The position numbers were made by a program, and so were the translations under genes. From positions 100,045,001-100,109,000 of the forward strand of contig CM074861.1 of NCBI GenBank assembly GCA_037501455.1: a stretch of 64,000 nucleotides of DNA. Direction: 5' to 3'. Numbering within the stretch: position 1 is the stretch's first letter; every line of letters begins with the position of its first letter. The notes below the pieces were generated by a model. The model saw nothing but the letters and a program-made list of their open reading frames with translations, made no database searches and had not been told where the DNA came from. This document shows positions 35,388 to 46,676 of the stretch, piece by piece. Source of the stretch: Lantana camara (taxonomy: Eukaryota > Streptophyta > Magnoliopsida > Lamiales > Verbenaceae).

Positions 35388-38253
35388 AAATTAATACATT
35401 TTATTATTAAAATATAATTATTGGAAATCAGATTTGTGGTAGTACCTGATTATCAATTATAATGGATAATCAAGGTTTGCAATATACTTATGATGTACAA
35501 CAAGACATGTGATTCCAGACGCAAGTACCAGAAACACGATGAAACATACGTATTGAGATGTAAATACCACCAGGATATATGCTCCATATACCAGTGGAAT
35601 AACCAGAATACAGATCTTGCATACTTGTTATAATGTAAGTTCCAGTAGAGAGCAGAACTATATAAGGAAAAATACCAGTAATTTACCGGAAACATATTCA
35701 TATGGCAATGAGAATTAGAACAATACTAGAAACGGTTAACCAAGAGACTTATCATTTGATATGACTAAATCGTGGCAAATACCGACTTTCCTTAAAGAAG
35801 TATTCGTCCCACTACCTGTGCATTGAGTTGCCGTGAAGCTCCTTCCTAGATAAGATAGTTCAGAGATTTTTGAATCACAGTTACGCACGATCTCAGGAGA
35901 ATCTTACTTCGACTACTAACCAGAGCTCTTATGAGAGAGTGTAGTGTCTGGTAGGTACTTTAGAAAACGTATTATGTGTGTGGAAGTATGTTTGCTGACT
36001 GAACTCACAAGCAGTGCGTGTGCGTTTTGTACAGAGTGTATTTTCAGTACCAAACCAGAAATCTATCTAGACTTCTAACTCTTCCTAATTCACTACATTT
36101 TTCATACTTGTCTCTCTATTTCTCTATCTTATTCTATGATCTGGAACTGCAAATTTATAGGGCACAAACCATGACACACATGGCTACTAATTGTCTTGTT
36201 TATGGCAGGTCATAACCTCGCAATTAATACATCCATAAGGTAAAAACGTCTGGAACATTTTGTAACAGATACCAACACATGAACAAGGCCTTTAATGCCA
36301 TACAATTAACATTTTAACTGCCTAGTATCAACTTTATTTTAAATTCAAAATAAATGTCCAGCAATAAAATTCATGTTTATACTTACCAATATGCAATCTT
36401 TAGTATATAGTATAATATACAACTCTTGACCAAAAAATTAATAAATTAATTAATATACAACACTCAATTACATATAAAGTACAAACATCTTAATATATCA
36501 TGTGGACTATAACATACCATAAAGTTCCAGTCTTTATTGCTTTCAATTTATGTATTGATTATTAGTTTATGGACTTTATTTTATGGATTCCTACCAAGGA
36601 ATTTGGTATCCCTCCAAGAATAAACTCATCTATAACTTCAAATTCCAACAATAATGCATTTTCTAAAATTGTCTATAAAAAAAATCATAGACATAGATTT
36701 TATAAGAATTGTCTAGATATTAGTTTAGATTACAGATTATTCTAAAATCGTTATTTTTTTATAAGAATTGTCTAGATATTAGTTTGGAATTTGGATTACA
36801 TATTATTCTAAAAATTTTTATAAGAATTGGTTTAGATTACAGATTATTCTAAAATCGTTATTTAGTAAAGTAGATAATCTACCACTAACCAGTTCACACA
36901 CCTATAAATATATATGTACTATTTTGCATTTAAAGTGAATCCAGAATTACTGTACATTACAGCGAATCAGATTTGACATCTTATCCTCAAAATGAATGAG
37001 AATTTTCTTTTACCTTGTCTCGTAGAATAAACATCTTGCAGTAAGTCACACTCCTAACAAACAAACATTCATCCACATTTCCTCAGGCTTCATAAGGCAT
37101 GATTCAGAAAAAAAATTCATAGTAAAATTCAGCAAGTCTCGAATATTAAGTAAAATATTAGAGAATTTGTGTATAGTTCTGATCGTCCCAAGGCTTTAAC
37201 ACCGACTGAACACTCCCAAAATCTGCACCTAGTGCAAATACCTTCAAGGCATGATTCAGAAGAAAAAAAACGTACAGCACGAACCGCGCAAAAGGAAAAT
37301 TCAGCGAGAAATAAGCAAAACATAATGTAAAAAACGAAAACCACCTTCTCGAGGTCGATGTAATGGTAGAGAGACTCAGGAGACTTGGAGATAGCATGTT
37401 TGAGAGTGATGTATGTTAAAAATATTTGAGATTGATGTATGTTAAAAAAGGAAGGGAGGTGAATATATATATATATATATAAATGAGTGAGGGCATAATC
37501 GAGATTGCACTGAGGGCTAAAAAAGAGATTGGCGTCAGATTTAAGCTGCTTGGATTTTTTGCGGGAAATGAAATAACGGTGTGTTTGGATCGTAATTTTT
37601 CTTTTAATTTCAGATTGTTTTAAGTGAAAATTCTGATTATACTAACTATCACCACACCTTAAACTATACCAAGTTATTTTTCCATTTTACTTCCTTTGAT
37701 TTGGAATATATTTATTTTTCCATTTTACTTCCTTTGATTTGGAATATATTGTTGTATGGTCCTTGCATTATATTTTTCCATTTTATAATAAATATATTTC
37801 ATTAAACTGAGAGTGTACATGTTTTCATTAATCTAAGAGTGTACACGTTTTTATTGTAGGTGAATCGATCGGCCGTTTTGATTATAGCCGTAGTCCTTTC
37901 CTTCTCATCTATAATAATCTGTATTTATTGTTAATTTTTATGTTGCTGGAAGAGCTTAGCTAACTATTTGCAGATGCATTTCCATCTGATATGAGAATAT
38001 TCATATGTATAAATGGTAATATACTTAATAGAAACGAGTAATTTTCGCCTACTGATGCATCATCATCTTAAATCTTCATGTTGTAGAATTGTGCTTCATA
38101 TGTATCATGGTTATTTTATTTCCTTTATCTCCGCTCATGTTCGTGTTCTTCTGTGAAAGTTATAAGGTTAGAACAATTGCTTATCCGTACGACTAACAGG
38201 AGCGAGTTCTACTGTTGTTTGTTTATTTGTTTTCTGCTTGTATATAATTATAA
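35388..38253. other. Intergenic AT-rich DNA with a short imperfect repeat
   Basis: Three imperfect copies of a unit of about 60 bp starting TATAAGAATTG occur at about 36701, 36761 and 36820. A TA run lies at 37463-37482. A short minus-strand stretch at about 37340-37400 has exon-like character with a donor, but it is too short to assign. No other features were recognised. Confidence 0.5.
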
Positions 38254-39040
38254 GGGATAATTACATTTTTGGTCCTCCAACTATACGACTTATTCTCTTT
38301 TCGTCCCCGACTGTTCAATTTAACAAAACTGGTCACTGAACTACCACTTTTTTTACACATTTGGTCCCGCCGTCAGTTTTACCGTTAAATGAAACGGAAA
38401 ACTAATTTTATCGGTTTTTTGGCGCCGTTTCTTTCCTTTTCCCTCACATTCCTTAGTTGCTGCACTTGAGAAGTGATTTACGGCCACCATGTCAACATAT
38501 TCGAATTGTTGGAGTTATCAAAGGCAAAATTTTCCAATTGAACGCAATGCTAAGAAAGGAAATATTGAGGGAGAGGAACGCGAAGACCCTTCACCTGAGA
38601 TGCATGCAAACAAAATTTGCAATGATGAAGAAGAAAAGATTGACGAAGAGGTATCTGAAACTTCCAGTGCTTCGATTGGTCAAGACACGTCACGTAATTA
38701 ATGTGCGTGTGAGGTCTAAGAGAGGAATCAAGAGGGACAAAGGGACCTTGCTAAAATGAATGATAAGAGTAAGCTTTAGGAGGAATCAAGAGGGACAAAG
38801 GGACCTTGTTAAATCCTCAAGTAAATCACCCATTTAGGAGAAAGAAATGAGAGAAAAGGTAAAAAACGGGGCCAAAATTCGCCAGAAATTAGTTTTCCGT
38901 TTCATTTAACGGTAAAACTGACGGCGGGACCAAATGTGTAAAAAAAGCGGTAGTTCAGTGACCAGTTTTGTTAAATTGAACAGTCGGGGACGAAAAGAGA
39001 ATAAGTCGTATAGTTGGATGACCAAAACTGTAATTATCCC
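38254..39040. mobile_element. Mutator-like element, 787 bp, 9-bp target duplication TAATTATAA
   Basis: Terminal inverted repeats of about 160 bp run from GGGATAATTACATTTTTGGT at 38254 to the inverse ending at 39040, with only a handful of mismatches. TAATTATAA flanks it exactly at 38245-38253 and 39041-39049. The 470-bp centre is not inverted. It contains a 70-codon frame (38489-38701, acidic and lysine-rich) and a direct repeat of about 38 bp (near 38722 and 38779). No transposase is present, so it is non-autonomous. The centre could be captured host sequence. Confidence 0.9.
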
Positions 39041-39339
39041 TAATTATAACAACCCAAACGGTTATCACTCCCACCAGGAACCAAGCTGTGTCCTAACTCC
39101 ATCAGTCTGAATAGCAAGACTCTAAAATTAGAGACCACCTACAGAATGAAATAATGGTATCAAAATAAGGATGTTGGGACAATAACTAACCAAAATTAAC
39201 AACCTGATACCTGGTTCTTACCTTGAATTCGGGATATTTTGCATATTTCAAACCTCACCTCACATTGTGGTATATTAATTCCAACCCTGATCAGCAAAAC
39301 ATCTTAAAAATGGCAGAAAAAAGAAAGATACTGTTGTAC

Positions 39340-39696
39340 CTATCGACCCTTTCTCTGAGCCTAAGAAGCAACCTCTCATTATCACTTTCAAAAGATTTTA
39401 GCATACTGTCTATGATATGTTTCTGGTCCTGCAAACCACGATTAGCAAAATCGACTTCTTCATGAAGGATTCTTCCATTGCCCATAACTTGCTTCAAAAT
39501 CCCTTTCCTCACTTATGAGCCTCTCAATGGCAGCCCACTTGAGTTCTTCCTCATAGTCATGTCTCCCAATCTTCTGAAAGACACCAAATGCCTCTCGAAT
39601 ACTAGCTGAAGCCCAACCTTTTGTGCTCGATGATTAAAAGCTTGACCCTCGACTCATGGACCTTGTCAAGTCGTCTTGTGCCGCTGGAGGAGCCAT
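39340..39696 (-). pseudogene. PDR-type ABC transporter, first exon fragment
   Basis: The minus-strand ATG at 39696 opens MAPPAAQDDLTRSMSRG, followed by a TAA stop, then WASASIREAFGVFQK and GRHDYEEELKWAAIERL. The usual segment after it is damaged by a small deletion and frameshift near 39510, after which the frame reads RKGILKQVMGNGRILHEEVD and SDNERLLLRLRERVDRY. The exon ends at a good donor (G then GTACAA, complement at 39334-39339). This matches the conserved N-terminus of plant PDR proteins. Later exons are missing to the left, where the Mutator-like element sits. Confidence 0.85.
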
Positions 39697-39879
39697 TATT
39701 GCCTGCTATGAAACTCTATCACACCTGAAAAACAAAATCGATGCCCTTTTGTTTAGGGAACTGCAGGAAGTTAGTGATCGTATATGATTGGATTTCAGAT
39801 AATATAACCAATAAAGGATTTTCACAATCAACGGTCTTTGTTTATCTTTTGAGTTTTAAACTGACATTGTCTCTCCCTT

Positions 39880-40820
39880 GTTTCAAAGTACAAATCCGAC
39901 GGTTGTTGCTATATAGAACTTGGTGGCATGATACAGTGGCCCCTGCCAATAAGATAGATTTTGTTTCCAGAAGCAAGATTTACACTGGGGTAGTGACATA
40001 GTGTACTGAGTTCTTTTCTTAGTTCCTGATTTGTCCACAGAGAGAGAGAGAGAATGAATTCATGAATGTCCATAAAAATTGAATCCTGCACAAGAACTCA
40101 CAGTTTTTAGCTCTGCCCTTGAGCTCATCCTGAAGAAACTATTGGATTATTGTGTTCAATTTACCGGTACAGATGAGAGTTTGCATAAATATCTGCAAAG
40201 TGGACACTTAGTTGATTTTTACCACAGTAGAGCTCACCTCCACGGCTCCACCATCCAGGTGGCAGGATTTTGACCTTCTTTAATCTCAGGTACTCCATGA
40301 ACAGACCCCAAGATATATGAAGAGTCCTTTTTACAGTTTGTAAAGTAGAAAGTCACAATTTTGTTTCATGCCACAAAAGGACGGACTTGGAAATATTCTA
40401 TCACAAGGCGAGAATGATGATATTAGAGAGTTATGAACAAGAGGAACTTTTCTGTAATATTGAGAAACCACAGGGGGTGTAGATGTAATTTGACTAACAA
40501 AGTATGTCAATCTCTACTTCTGGAGAAAGACGCAACCAGGCAGAGTATACAATAGACTCATAATTATAAATAGTAATACAAGGAGCATGAGTACCAGTTT
40601 GTTCAGAATATCCACTAACATGAGCGAAGTGGATTGATTCTCCGGATTACCTGAAATATTGATGCTTTCCTTCAATATAACCACCGGTTTTTCATCCTGC
40701 CAAGACATCCATCAAGGTGGTTTTATCAGCACCGGTTACTCCAATCAACGCTGTTAGAATTCCTGGCCTAAAAGCTCCACTTACATCTCTCAACAATTGG
40801 AGACGGGATCATTGATGCCT
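39880..40820 (-). pseudogene. PDR-type ABC transporter, second nucleotide-binding domain and following linker
   Basis: Reading leftward on the minus strand: at 40816-40515 comes the second nucleotide-binding domain start ([15 protein letters not shown], then [18 protein letters not shown] with the Walker A loop altered from the usual GVSGAGKTT), with a stop and a frameshift before YESIVYSAWLRLSPE. At 40330-40080 is VPEIKEGQNPATWM, then FADIYANSHLYR with stops. At 40070-39880 is RKELSTLCHYPS and, in another frame, CFWKQNLSYWQGPLYHATKF. The order is that of a PDR protein, but Walker B and the signature are missing and the membrane domain is lost. It lies just upstream of, and in the same direction as, the first-exon fragment at 39340-39696, so two gene copies or a rearrangement are involved. 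Confidence 0.85.
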
Positions 40821-40830
40821 TCCCATTCCC

Positions 40831-41707
40831 TAAAGAATACATAGATCGAAATGTCATTTTGATTTTTGAGTCTATCTTATTTTATACAAACTATCAGAGA
40901 TGCTTATAGGCAAATATAACTAATTACAGCAGGCACATCCATGTAATAGCTCACATGATAGAATGCTAATGACAAGGCTGTAAATAGAAGTGCCATCCCT
41001 CGTTTTGTTTTGCCACTTTGCCCGATTAACAGAAGAAATTCTTATAATTTAATAAAATGTTGCAATAATTATTATGTTGTTAACTTGATTATGAAAAAAT
41101 AATGTGAAGAATTTTAAATATCTTTAGGAATGCAGTATTGTCTTAATAATACAATGTTAATTTAAGAGAAAGTGGATTTTTCTCGAACCTTTTTCTTGAT
41201 TTTTTTTTTTTTTTGTTTTCTTCAAATTGTGATTCCAAAACTTGATGTATTATTAAAAAAGAAATTTATGCAGTTTGAATGATATTATGACTTGTTGTCT
41301 TAATAATGTAGTATGAATTAAGTTGTTATTAATATGAGTAATGATGTTGAAACGAAAAAAAAAATTTAAAGTGAAATGAGTAAAAATGAGAAAATAGATG
41401 TTTCTTTTATTATAATTATAATTAGATAATTTCAGCCAAAATATTTTCAAAGAATGCCTGATTAATTTCTAGTGCCTAATGGCATACATGATCTTATTAA
41501 AAGAGTAAGACAATGAACTAAAAACGCAATGTAAAATGGTTATATAAATCGCTGTTTAATTATAATTTATACGATCGAACTGCAAGAAACTGCAGAAACG
41601 AAAACAGGATTCCCAACCTTCATTCTTGTCAATAAATTCCCGGTTAATGCATCACGCTTCATTCTTGCTCAGTCTAATAGTAATAGAAATTAGAACCTCG
41701 TCAATTA
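40831..41707. other. Intergenic AT-rich DNA, nothing recognised
   Basis: No exon, repeat boundary or RNA gene was identified between the PDR remnant and the A-tail of the second LINE. Confidence 0.6.
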
Positions 41708-41768
41708 TATTTTTGTTTTTTTTTTGTTTTTGTTTTTGTTTTTTTTTTTGAAGGGAAACGAAAGACAA

Positions 41769-42747
41769 TTACAAAGAACTAAGATCTCTTGTAAGTGATT
41801 CCCTAGCAACATCAGGGAGCTCAAGGTCCCCATAAGAATTCAAGTCTAAGCGAGCAAGAGAATGGGCCACTTTATTCGTCGCACAGAATTGAACAAAACA
41901 GAAGGCGTCTGGCTTAGTGCTTCTCTGATATCATTTAGGGAAAATATCATTTCTGGTCCCACAGATTAAACCATTTTTACTTTTGGTCCCATTGATTACA
42001 GGATTCTCACTTTTGGTTCCGTATATTTCAAAAAATCTCAAAATCGGTCCCCCGTTAACCATTCCGTCATTTGACTAACGGTTGACCCACATGTCCGTTT
42101 AAAACCATGGAGAAAATCTCAATTTTGGTCCCATACATTTCAAAAAATCTCAAAATTGGTCCTCTGTTTAAACGAACATGTGGGTCAACCGTTAGTCAAA
42201 TGACAGAATGGTTAACGGGGGACCAATTTTGAGACTTTTTGAAATGTACGAGACCAAAAATGAGAATCCTGTAATCAATTGGACCAAAAATAAAAATGGG
42301 TTAATATGTGGGACCAAAAATGAGATTTTCCCTATCATTTATTTCCAGTCCCGTTGATGACCAATCCTCCGAATAGTCTTGGAGCTTTCGTATCAGGTTT
42401 AGGCAATCTCCTTCCAATATTACAAATCCGAAGCCACGTTGTTGCACCACTAATGCCGGCTCCTTCATCGCCAACCCTTCGACCACCTTGGCTGCCAAAT
42501 TACCCTTCAACCGTTTGCTTATCCAGCCTACACAGGTACCAAAATGATCCCGAATGACTACAACACAACTTGCCTCTCCCATCTCCTCAAATACTGCTGC
42601 GTCCGAATTCACCTTCACCGCCCCTGCCGGCGGTGCAGACCATTTGTTCGGCAAGTTGGGTATCTCCGCCACAAATTTTGCCACCCTCCCTTCCCGAACT
42701 TTCTCAAAATAATTCCTAGCAAACAAAGCTGAAGAATGAGCATCCAT
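41769..42747 (-). pseudogene. LINE RNase H domain, split by the Mutator-like element
   Basis: The upstream half (42341-42747) has PPAGAVKVNSDAAVFEEMGE, then AKVVEGLAMKEPALVVQQ and VILEGDCLNLIRKL. The downstream half (41771-41930) finishes the domain with FCATNKVAHSLARLDLN and a TAA stop. The Mutator-like element at 41938-42332 separates them. Confidence 0.88.
41938..42332. mobile_element. Mutator-like foldback element, 395 bp, 9-bp target duplication TATCATTTA
   Basis: It begins GGGAAAATATCATTTCTGGT and ends with the near inverse, GATTTTCCC. TATCATTTA flanks it exactly (41929-41937, 42333-42341). The two arms (about 41938-42115 and 42165-42332) are inverse almost throughout, leaving a short centre. 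No coding capacity. It disrupts the RNase H domain of the LINE. Confidence 0.92.
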
Positions 42748-42872
42748 GGTTCCATTTCCCGTTTATTCGTTGTTCCGATTCCTCCATAAAGCCCACGCCA
42801 CCACTACAAACGATTCCCCTTTTTAGCACTCAGCCTGTCCAAGACCCACCGAACCCAATTCTCACCTCCACC

Positions 42873-43340
42873 TCACCATTGGGAAATCACGAGCCAAGGA
42901 AGAGTAGTATAGGCCCAATACAATCTGGCCATGCTACACTTTATGAAGGCATGCTCCAGTGTTTCACCATCAACCCCGGACCAAGGACATAACACGAAGT
43001 TAACACACCTTCTCCTTCTCAAGGCATCCCCTACCGGCAACACGTCTTTGCACAACCTCCACATGAACACTTTGATCTTCAGCACCACCTTATGATTCCA
43101 GATTATTTTCCACAACCGGCTATTGGAACTCTCACTGCTGCCGCTTTCCTGATGCTGAACTCTCAAAGCTAATTGATACGCACTTCTAACCGAAAATCTT
43201 CCATTCGTATTACAGTGCCGAACTCGTTTATCGATCGTTCGTCCACTTCCTAATGGAATAGACAAAATCACATCTGCATCCTTCTCAACAAAGTTACTCC
43301 GCACCAATTCCTCGTGCCACCTGCCTTCACCCGTGATCAA
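42873..43340 (-). pseudogene. LINE zinc-binding (zf-RVT) domain
   Basis: It contains GRFSVRSAYQLAL, then LWKIIWNHKVVLKIKVFMWR, then CVNFVLCPWSGVDGETLEHA and FIKCSMARLYW. This is the expected domain between polymerase and RNase H. Confidence 0.87.
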
Positions 43341-44089
43341 CTACTTTACATAAGTCAAACTGCCACCATATGCTAACAGGACTAAAGGGTAAAAGCTTGC
43401 TGGTCGAGGCAGCCATTTATCCTTCCATATGTGAATGCACGCCCCATTCCCCACTCTCCAACACATCCCTTCTTCCAACAAGTTCTTTGTCGACCATATA
43501 CTCCGCCAAGTAAGTGAGGGGTTAGACCCTAAAGGAGCCTCAAAGAAATTCATACCCCTAAAATACTTGGCCCTCAATAATCTTGATAACAAACTGTGAG
43601 GTTCAGTAACAAGTCTCCATCCCTGCTTATCCAGCAATGCCATATTAAAAGCTTTTAGGTTTCGAAAGCCCATCCCGCCTTCTTCCTTCGGAACACACAA
43701 TTTGTCCCAGCTAACCCAATGAATTTTGTTTGCGTTCTTACCACTCCACCAAAACTTAGCCAACAACAAGGATATCTCACAAAGCAGTGTCTCAGGAAGC
43801 TTGAACAGCTCATAGCATATGCCGGAATTGCCTGAAGAACTGCTTTGATCAAAACTTCGTGCCCCGCCTAAGAAATTCCCTTATCCCCCCATCCATGTAT
43901 CCTTTTACAAACACGATCACGGATATTCGCAAAGACCTGTTTTTCAGATTTTCCTACCATCGCCAGAAGCCCTAGAAATTTATCGTGCTTATCCACAATT
44001 CGCACCCCTAATCGTTCGGCCAATTCCTTTCCCACGTTTGGATCTACATTGGGACTAAACACCATCGTGGATTTCTCATAGTTTATCAA
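43341..44089 (-). pseudogene. LINE region between polymerase and zinc-binding domain (broken frames)
   Basis: Frames 43868-44089 (INYEKSTMVFSPN, GVRIVDKHDKFLGLLAMVGK) and 43341-43769 (FWWSGKNANKIHWVSWDKLC, GGMGFRNLKAFNMALLDKQG, LTWRSIWSTKNLLEEGMCWR) follow the normal order. A frameshift lies near 43770-43870. Confidence 0.88.
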
Positions 44090-45005
44090 TTATCCAGATA
44101 CCACCCCATATTTCCTAAGTACCTCGAGTATGACTTCCACCCCCTGCCTCCCGGTTTTTCTAAAGACCATCGTGTCATCGGCAAACAATAGATGTGAAAT
44201 AGCCGGGGCTTCTCTACAAATCCGGACACCAACAACCCTCGCTTTATTCTCCAGAAGACAACTCAACAATTCTGCACAAACAAGGAACAAATAAGGAGAC
44301 AAAGGGTCATCTTGTCTAAGGCCACGACTCGGAGACAAGCTACTAAAGCTAGAGCCATTGAGAGAAAAAGAATAGTCCACCAACGCATTATCAAATTCAC
44401 AAAAGAGATATAAAAGCCTAACCTCAACATAGTACGCTCCAAGAAACGTCATTCCACTCTGTCATATGCTTTACTCATGTCCAATTTCAGAGCTAAGAGA
44501 CCCTCCGACCCCTGCTTCTTATGTTTATAAAGTGATTAACCTCAAACGTACACAAGACATTATCAGTAATGAGTCTTCCCGGAACGAAAGTACTCTGGGA
44601 AGGGGAAATCACAGTTTTCAGAATAGGCTTAAGCCGTAGAGACACAGTTTTAGAAGCAATTTTATACATAACGTTGCAGAGCCTTACTGGGTAGAGATCA
44701 GACATGCTTTTAGCATTATCAGTTTTAGAGATAAGCACAATATTGGTAGCATGCATTGTCTGGTCATAACGCCCATAGTTCAAAAAATGCTAAGTACAAT
44801 TAACAATATCATCACGAATAAAACTCCAAAATTTTTGAAAAAAAACAGGAGGCAGACCATTCGGCCGGGGGGCCTTCAGGGGGAACATATTCTTCAATGC
44901 CTTCTTAATTTCCAAGGAAGAATACTGATAAGGATTAAAGTAGTGAGATGTTAGAGCGGTCTCAAGCTCTTGGGATAATTCGGCAAAGATCCACCGGCGG
45001 GAGAA
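44090..45005 (-). pseudogene. LINE reverse transcriptase core (broken frames)
   Basis: The first part reads LETALTSHYFNPYQYSSLEI and GLPPVFFQKFW, then NIVLISKTDNAKSMSDLYPV and SQSTFVPGRLITDN, the typical fingers region. The catalytic block at 44090-44452 has SLSPSRGLRQDDPLSPYLF (the usual RQGDPLSP glycine is Asp here) and SHLLFADDTMVF. There are stops and frame changes between 44452 and 44493 and upstream of 44783. Confidence 0.9.
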
Positions 45006-45036
45006 TTTAGGGGATGAGAATAGAGATTAGAGTTTA

Positions 45037-46676
45037 TGTAACGACCAGTCTTTCGGAACAGGTAAAACGTGTGTGAACGTCCGAGAGTATATGTTATATT
45101 CATTTGATATATTAATTGCCAACTACTTATCCTTAATTGCCAAATTTGCAAAGTATGATTACCTAAGTGAATTTTAATTGGATTTGTGTATTCTTAATGC
45201 AAGAATGTGAGAACTTAATTACATAAACCATATAATATGAAGGATAGCTAATTAAATTAGGAATTAAAGTCAAGAATTGCTTTATGACTCATGTATTTCA
45301 TTTAATGGTTGTATGCTTTTTATAAAACATCATATTCTTCCATTTTATTCTAAGAATTTGAAGAACACTAGATTTCTCCTCCTTCTTCTTTGCTCTCTCT
45401 TGCACGATCCATCACCCTACTCTCACACCATCATCTCAAGTTCACATCTTCCAAGTTAAGGTAGAATTCATGTTTTCTTTCATGTATAAACCTATCTCCA
45501 TGGTTTAATTCTTGCATAATCATGAGTTTTCATGCATGGTATGAATATATTTCCATGGAAGCTAGGTTATGGAGGAGAATTATATAGCAAAGCATGTTAG
45601 GAGATAGTAGTAGAAGTAATTATGTTAGAAATCATGTGCTTGGATGAATTCAAGAAGCTATCATGCATGATTCATAAGTTAGGAAAGCTTGAAGTTCATT
45701 AATGGGGATTGATGGGTTTTGAGGTTGATGCTGATGAATATTAGCATGAGTTCTTGATATATATTTGCTCTTTGAATTGTTCCTAAGTGTGCTTTGGTGT
45801 GTAGTGGAATGAATACACTTGATTCTAGTTATATCTTTGCAAATTTTGGATGGTTGATTGAATCCTTGGCTTCCTTTTCTCTCCTCCCCTGTTTTCCCCT
45901 ATTTTTGGCCGTTTTTCTGCTGTAAATACACTACCCGGCCGGGTAAAATCATGAAGAAAATCTCCCCGGGCGGGTAGCCTTGTCCAGACGATTTTTTGGA
46001 CTGTTTTTCCCCGGTCGGGGAATTTTTACCTTAGACTTTACCCGGCCGGTTACCCCCTCAAATGAACTCGAATTGACCTGATTTTTAATGTTTTGGAAAC
46101 CTCTAGAACAACCTTGGAATCATCTCAATATATTTTGTCATTTGTGAGTTATAATCAATTCTTTTAGGTGTCGCCAATCTGCTGAAAATCTGCATTCAAC
46201 CAAGTTTGCACCTATGTCATTTTTAATCCACTTTGAACTAAAATTTGGGCTATATATGGTTGGAAAGCTCCGTTTGTCTACTTTCATTTTCAACAAAAAA
46301 ACTTAATTCCGACTTATAAATCTTAAGATATACTCCATTCTTTACAGCTTGCACGTTTGGGAAAAACTGTCAGCTTTGCCAAGTTTTGCTTAAATACTCA
46401 TTTCTTGCAATTTTCATCATTTCTTTCCATTTATTGAATCTCATATGTGATATATATTCCTTATTTCAAGTTTAAGTGCTCTTATATAAGTATATTGTTT
46501 TACTAGAATTGCATGAAAGATGGCTAAACTTGCCCTAAGTGCTCTTCAATGTGATAGTTAATTCACAAAGTTCCATGATTGCTCATATTTGCCATTCCTT
46601 GCATAAGTATAATTTCATTGCATATGAATTTGGAGCTCTATATATAAATTTTGAGAAATTATAATGTTGTGTAACA
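45037..46676 (-). mobile_element. Inverted LTR of the TGTAACG family, probably solo and diverged
   Basis: It begins TGTAACGACCAG and ends TTGTGTAACA. Flanking bases are GTTTA (45032-45036) and GTTAC (46677-46681), an imperfect match. The stretch 45890-46110 (CCCGGCCGGG-type motifs) matches the reverse complement of about 2130-2290 in the solo LTR at 304-3147, so it is a member of that family lying in the opposite direction. It is only 1640 bp, so it may be internally deleted. Confidence 0.65.

Larger units (their letters stand above)
41708..45036 (-). mobile_element. 5'-truncated LINE (plant L1-type), minus strand, interrupted by a Mutator-like element
   Basis: T-rich stretch 41708-41749 is the A tail on the minus strand. 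Reading leftward from 45036: reverse transcriptase with the FADD motif, the downstream connection, zf-RVT and RNase H, ending with TAA at 41769-41771. The frame is broken into several ORFs by point changes. The endonuclease and the start of ORF2 are missing. The 5' side abuts the LTR at 45037. Confidence 0.88.

Noticed and set aside
37129..37397. Minus-strand frames of 71 and 79 codons with an exon-like start and donor near 37342
   Set aside because: The coding-like part is only about 20 codons and I could not link it to any gene.
42354..42732. Plus-strand frames of 62-67 codons
   Set aside because: They are antisense shadows of the LINE RNase H region.
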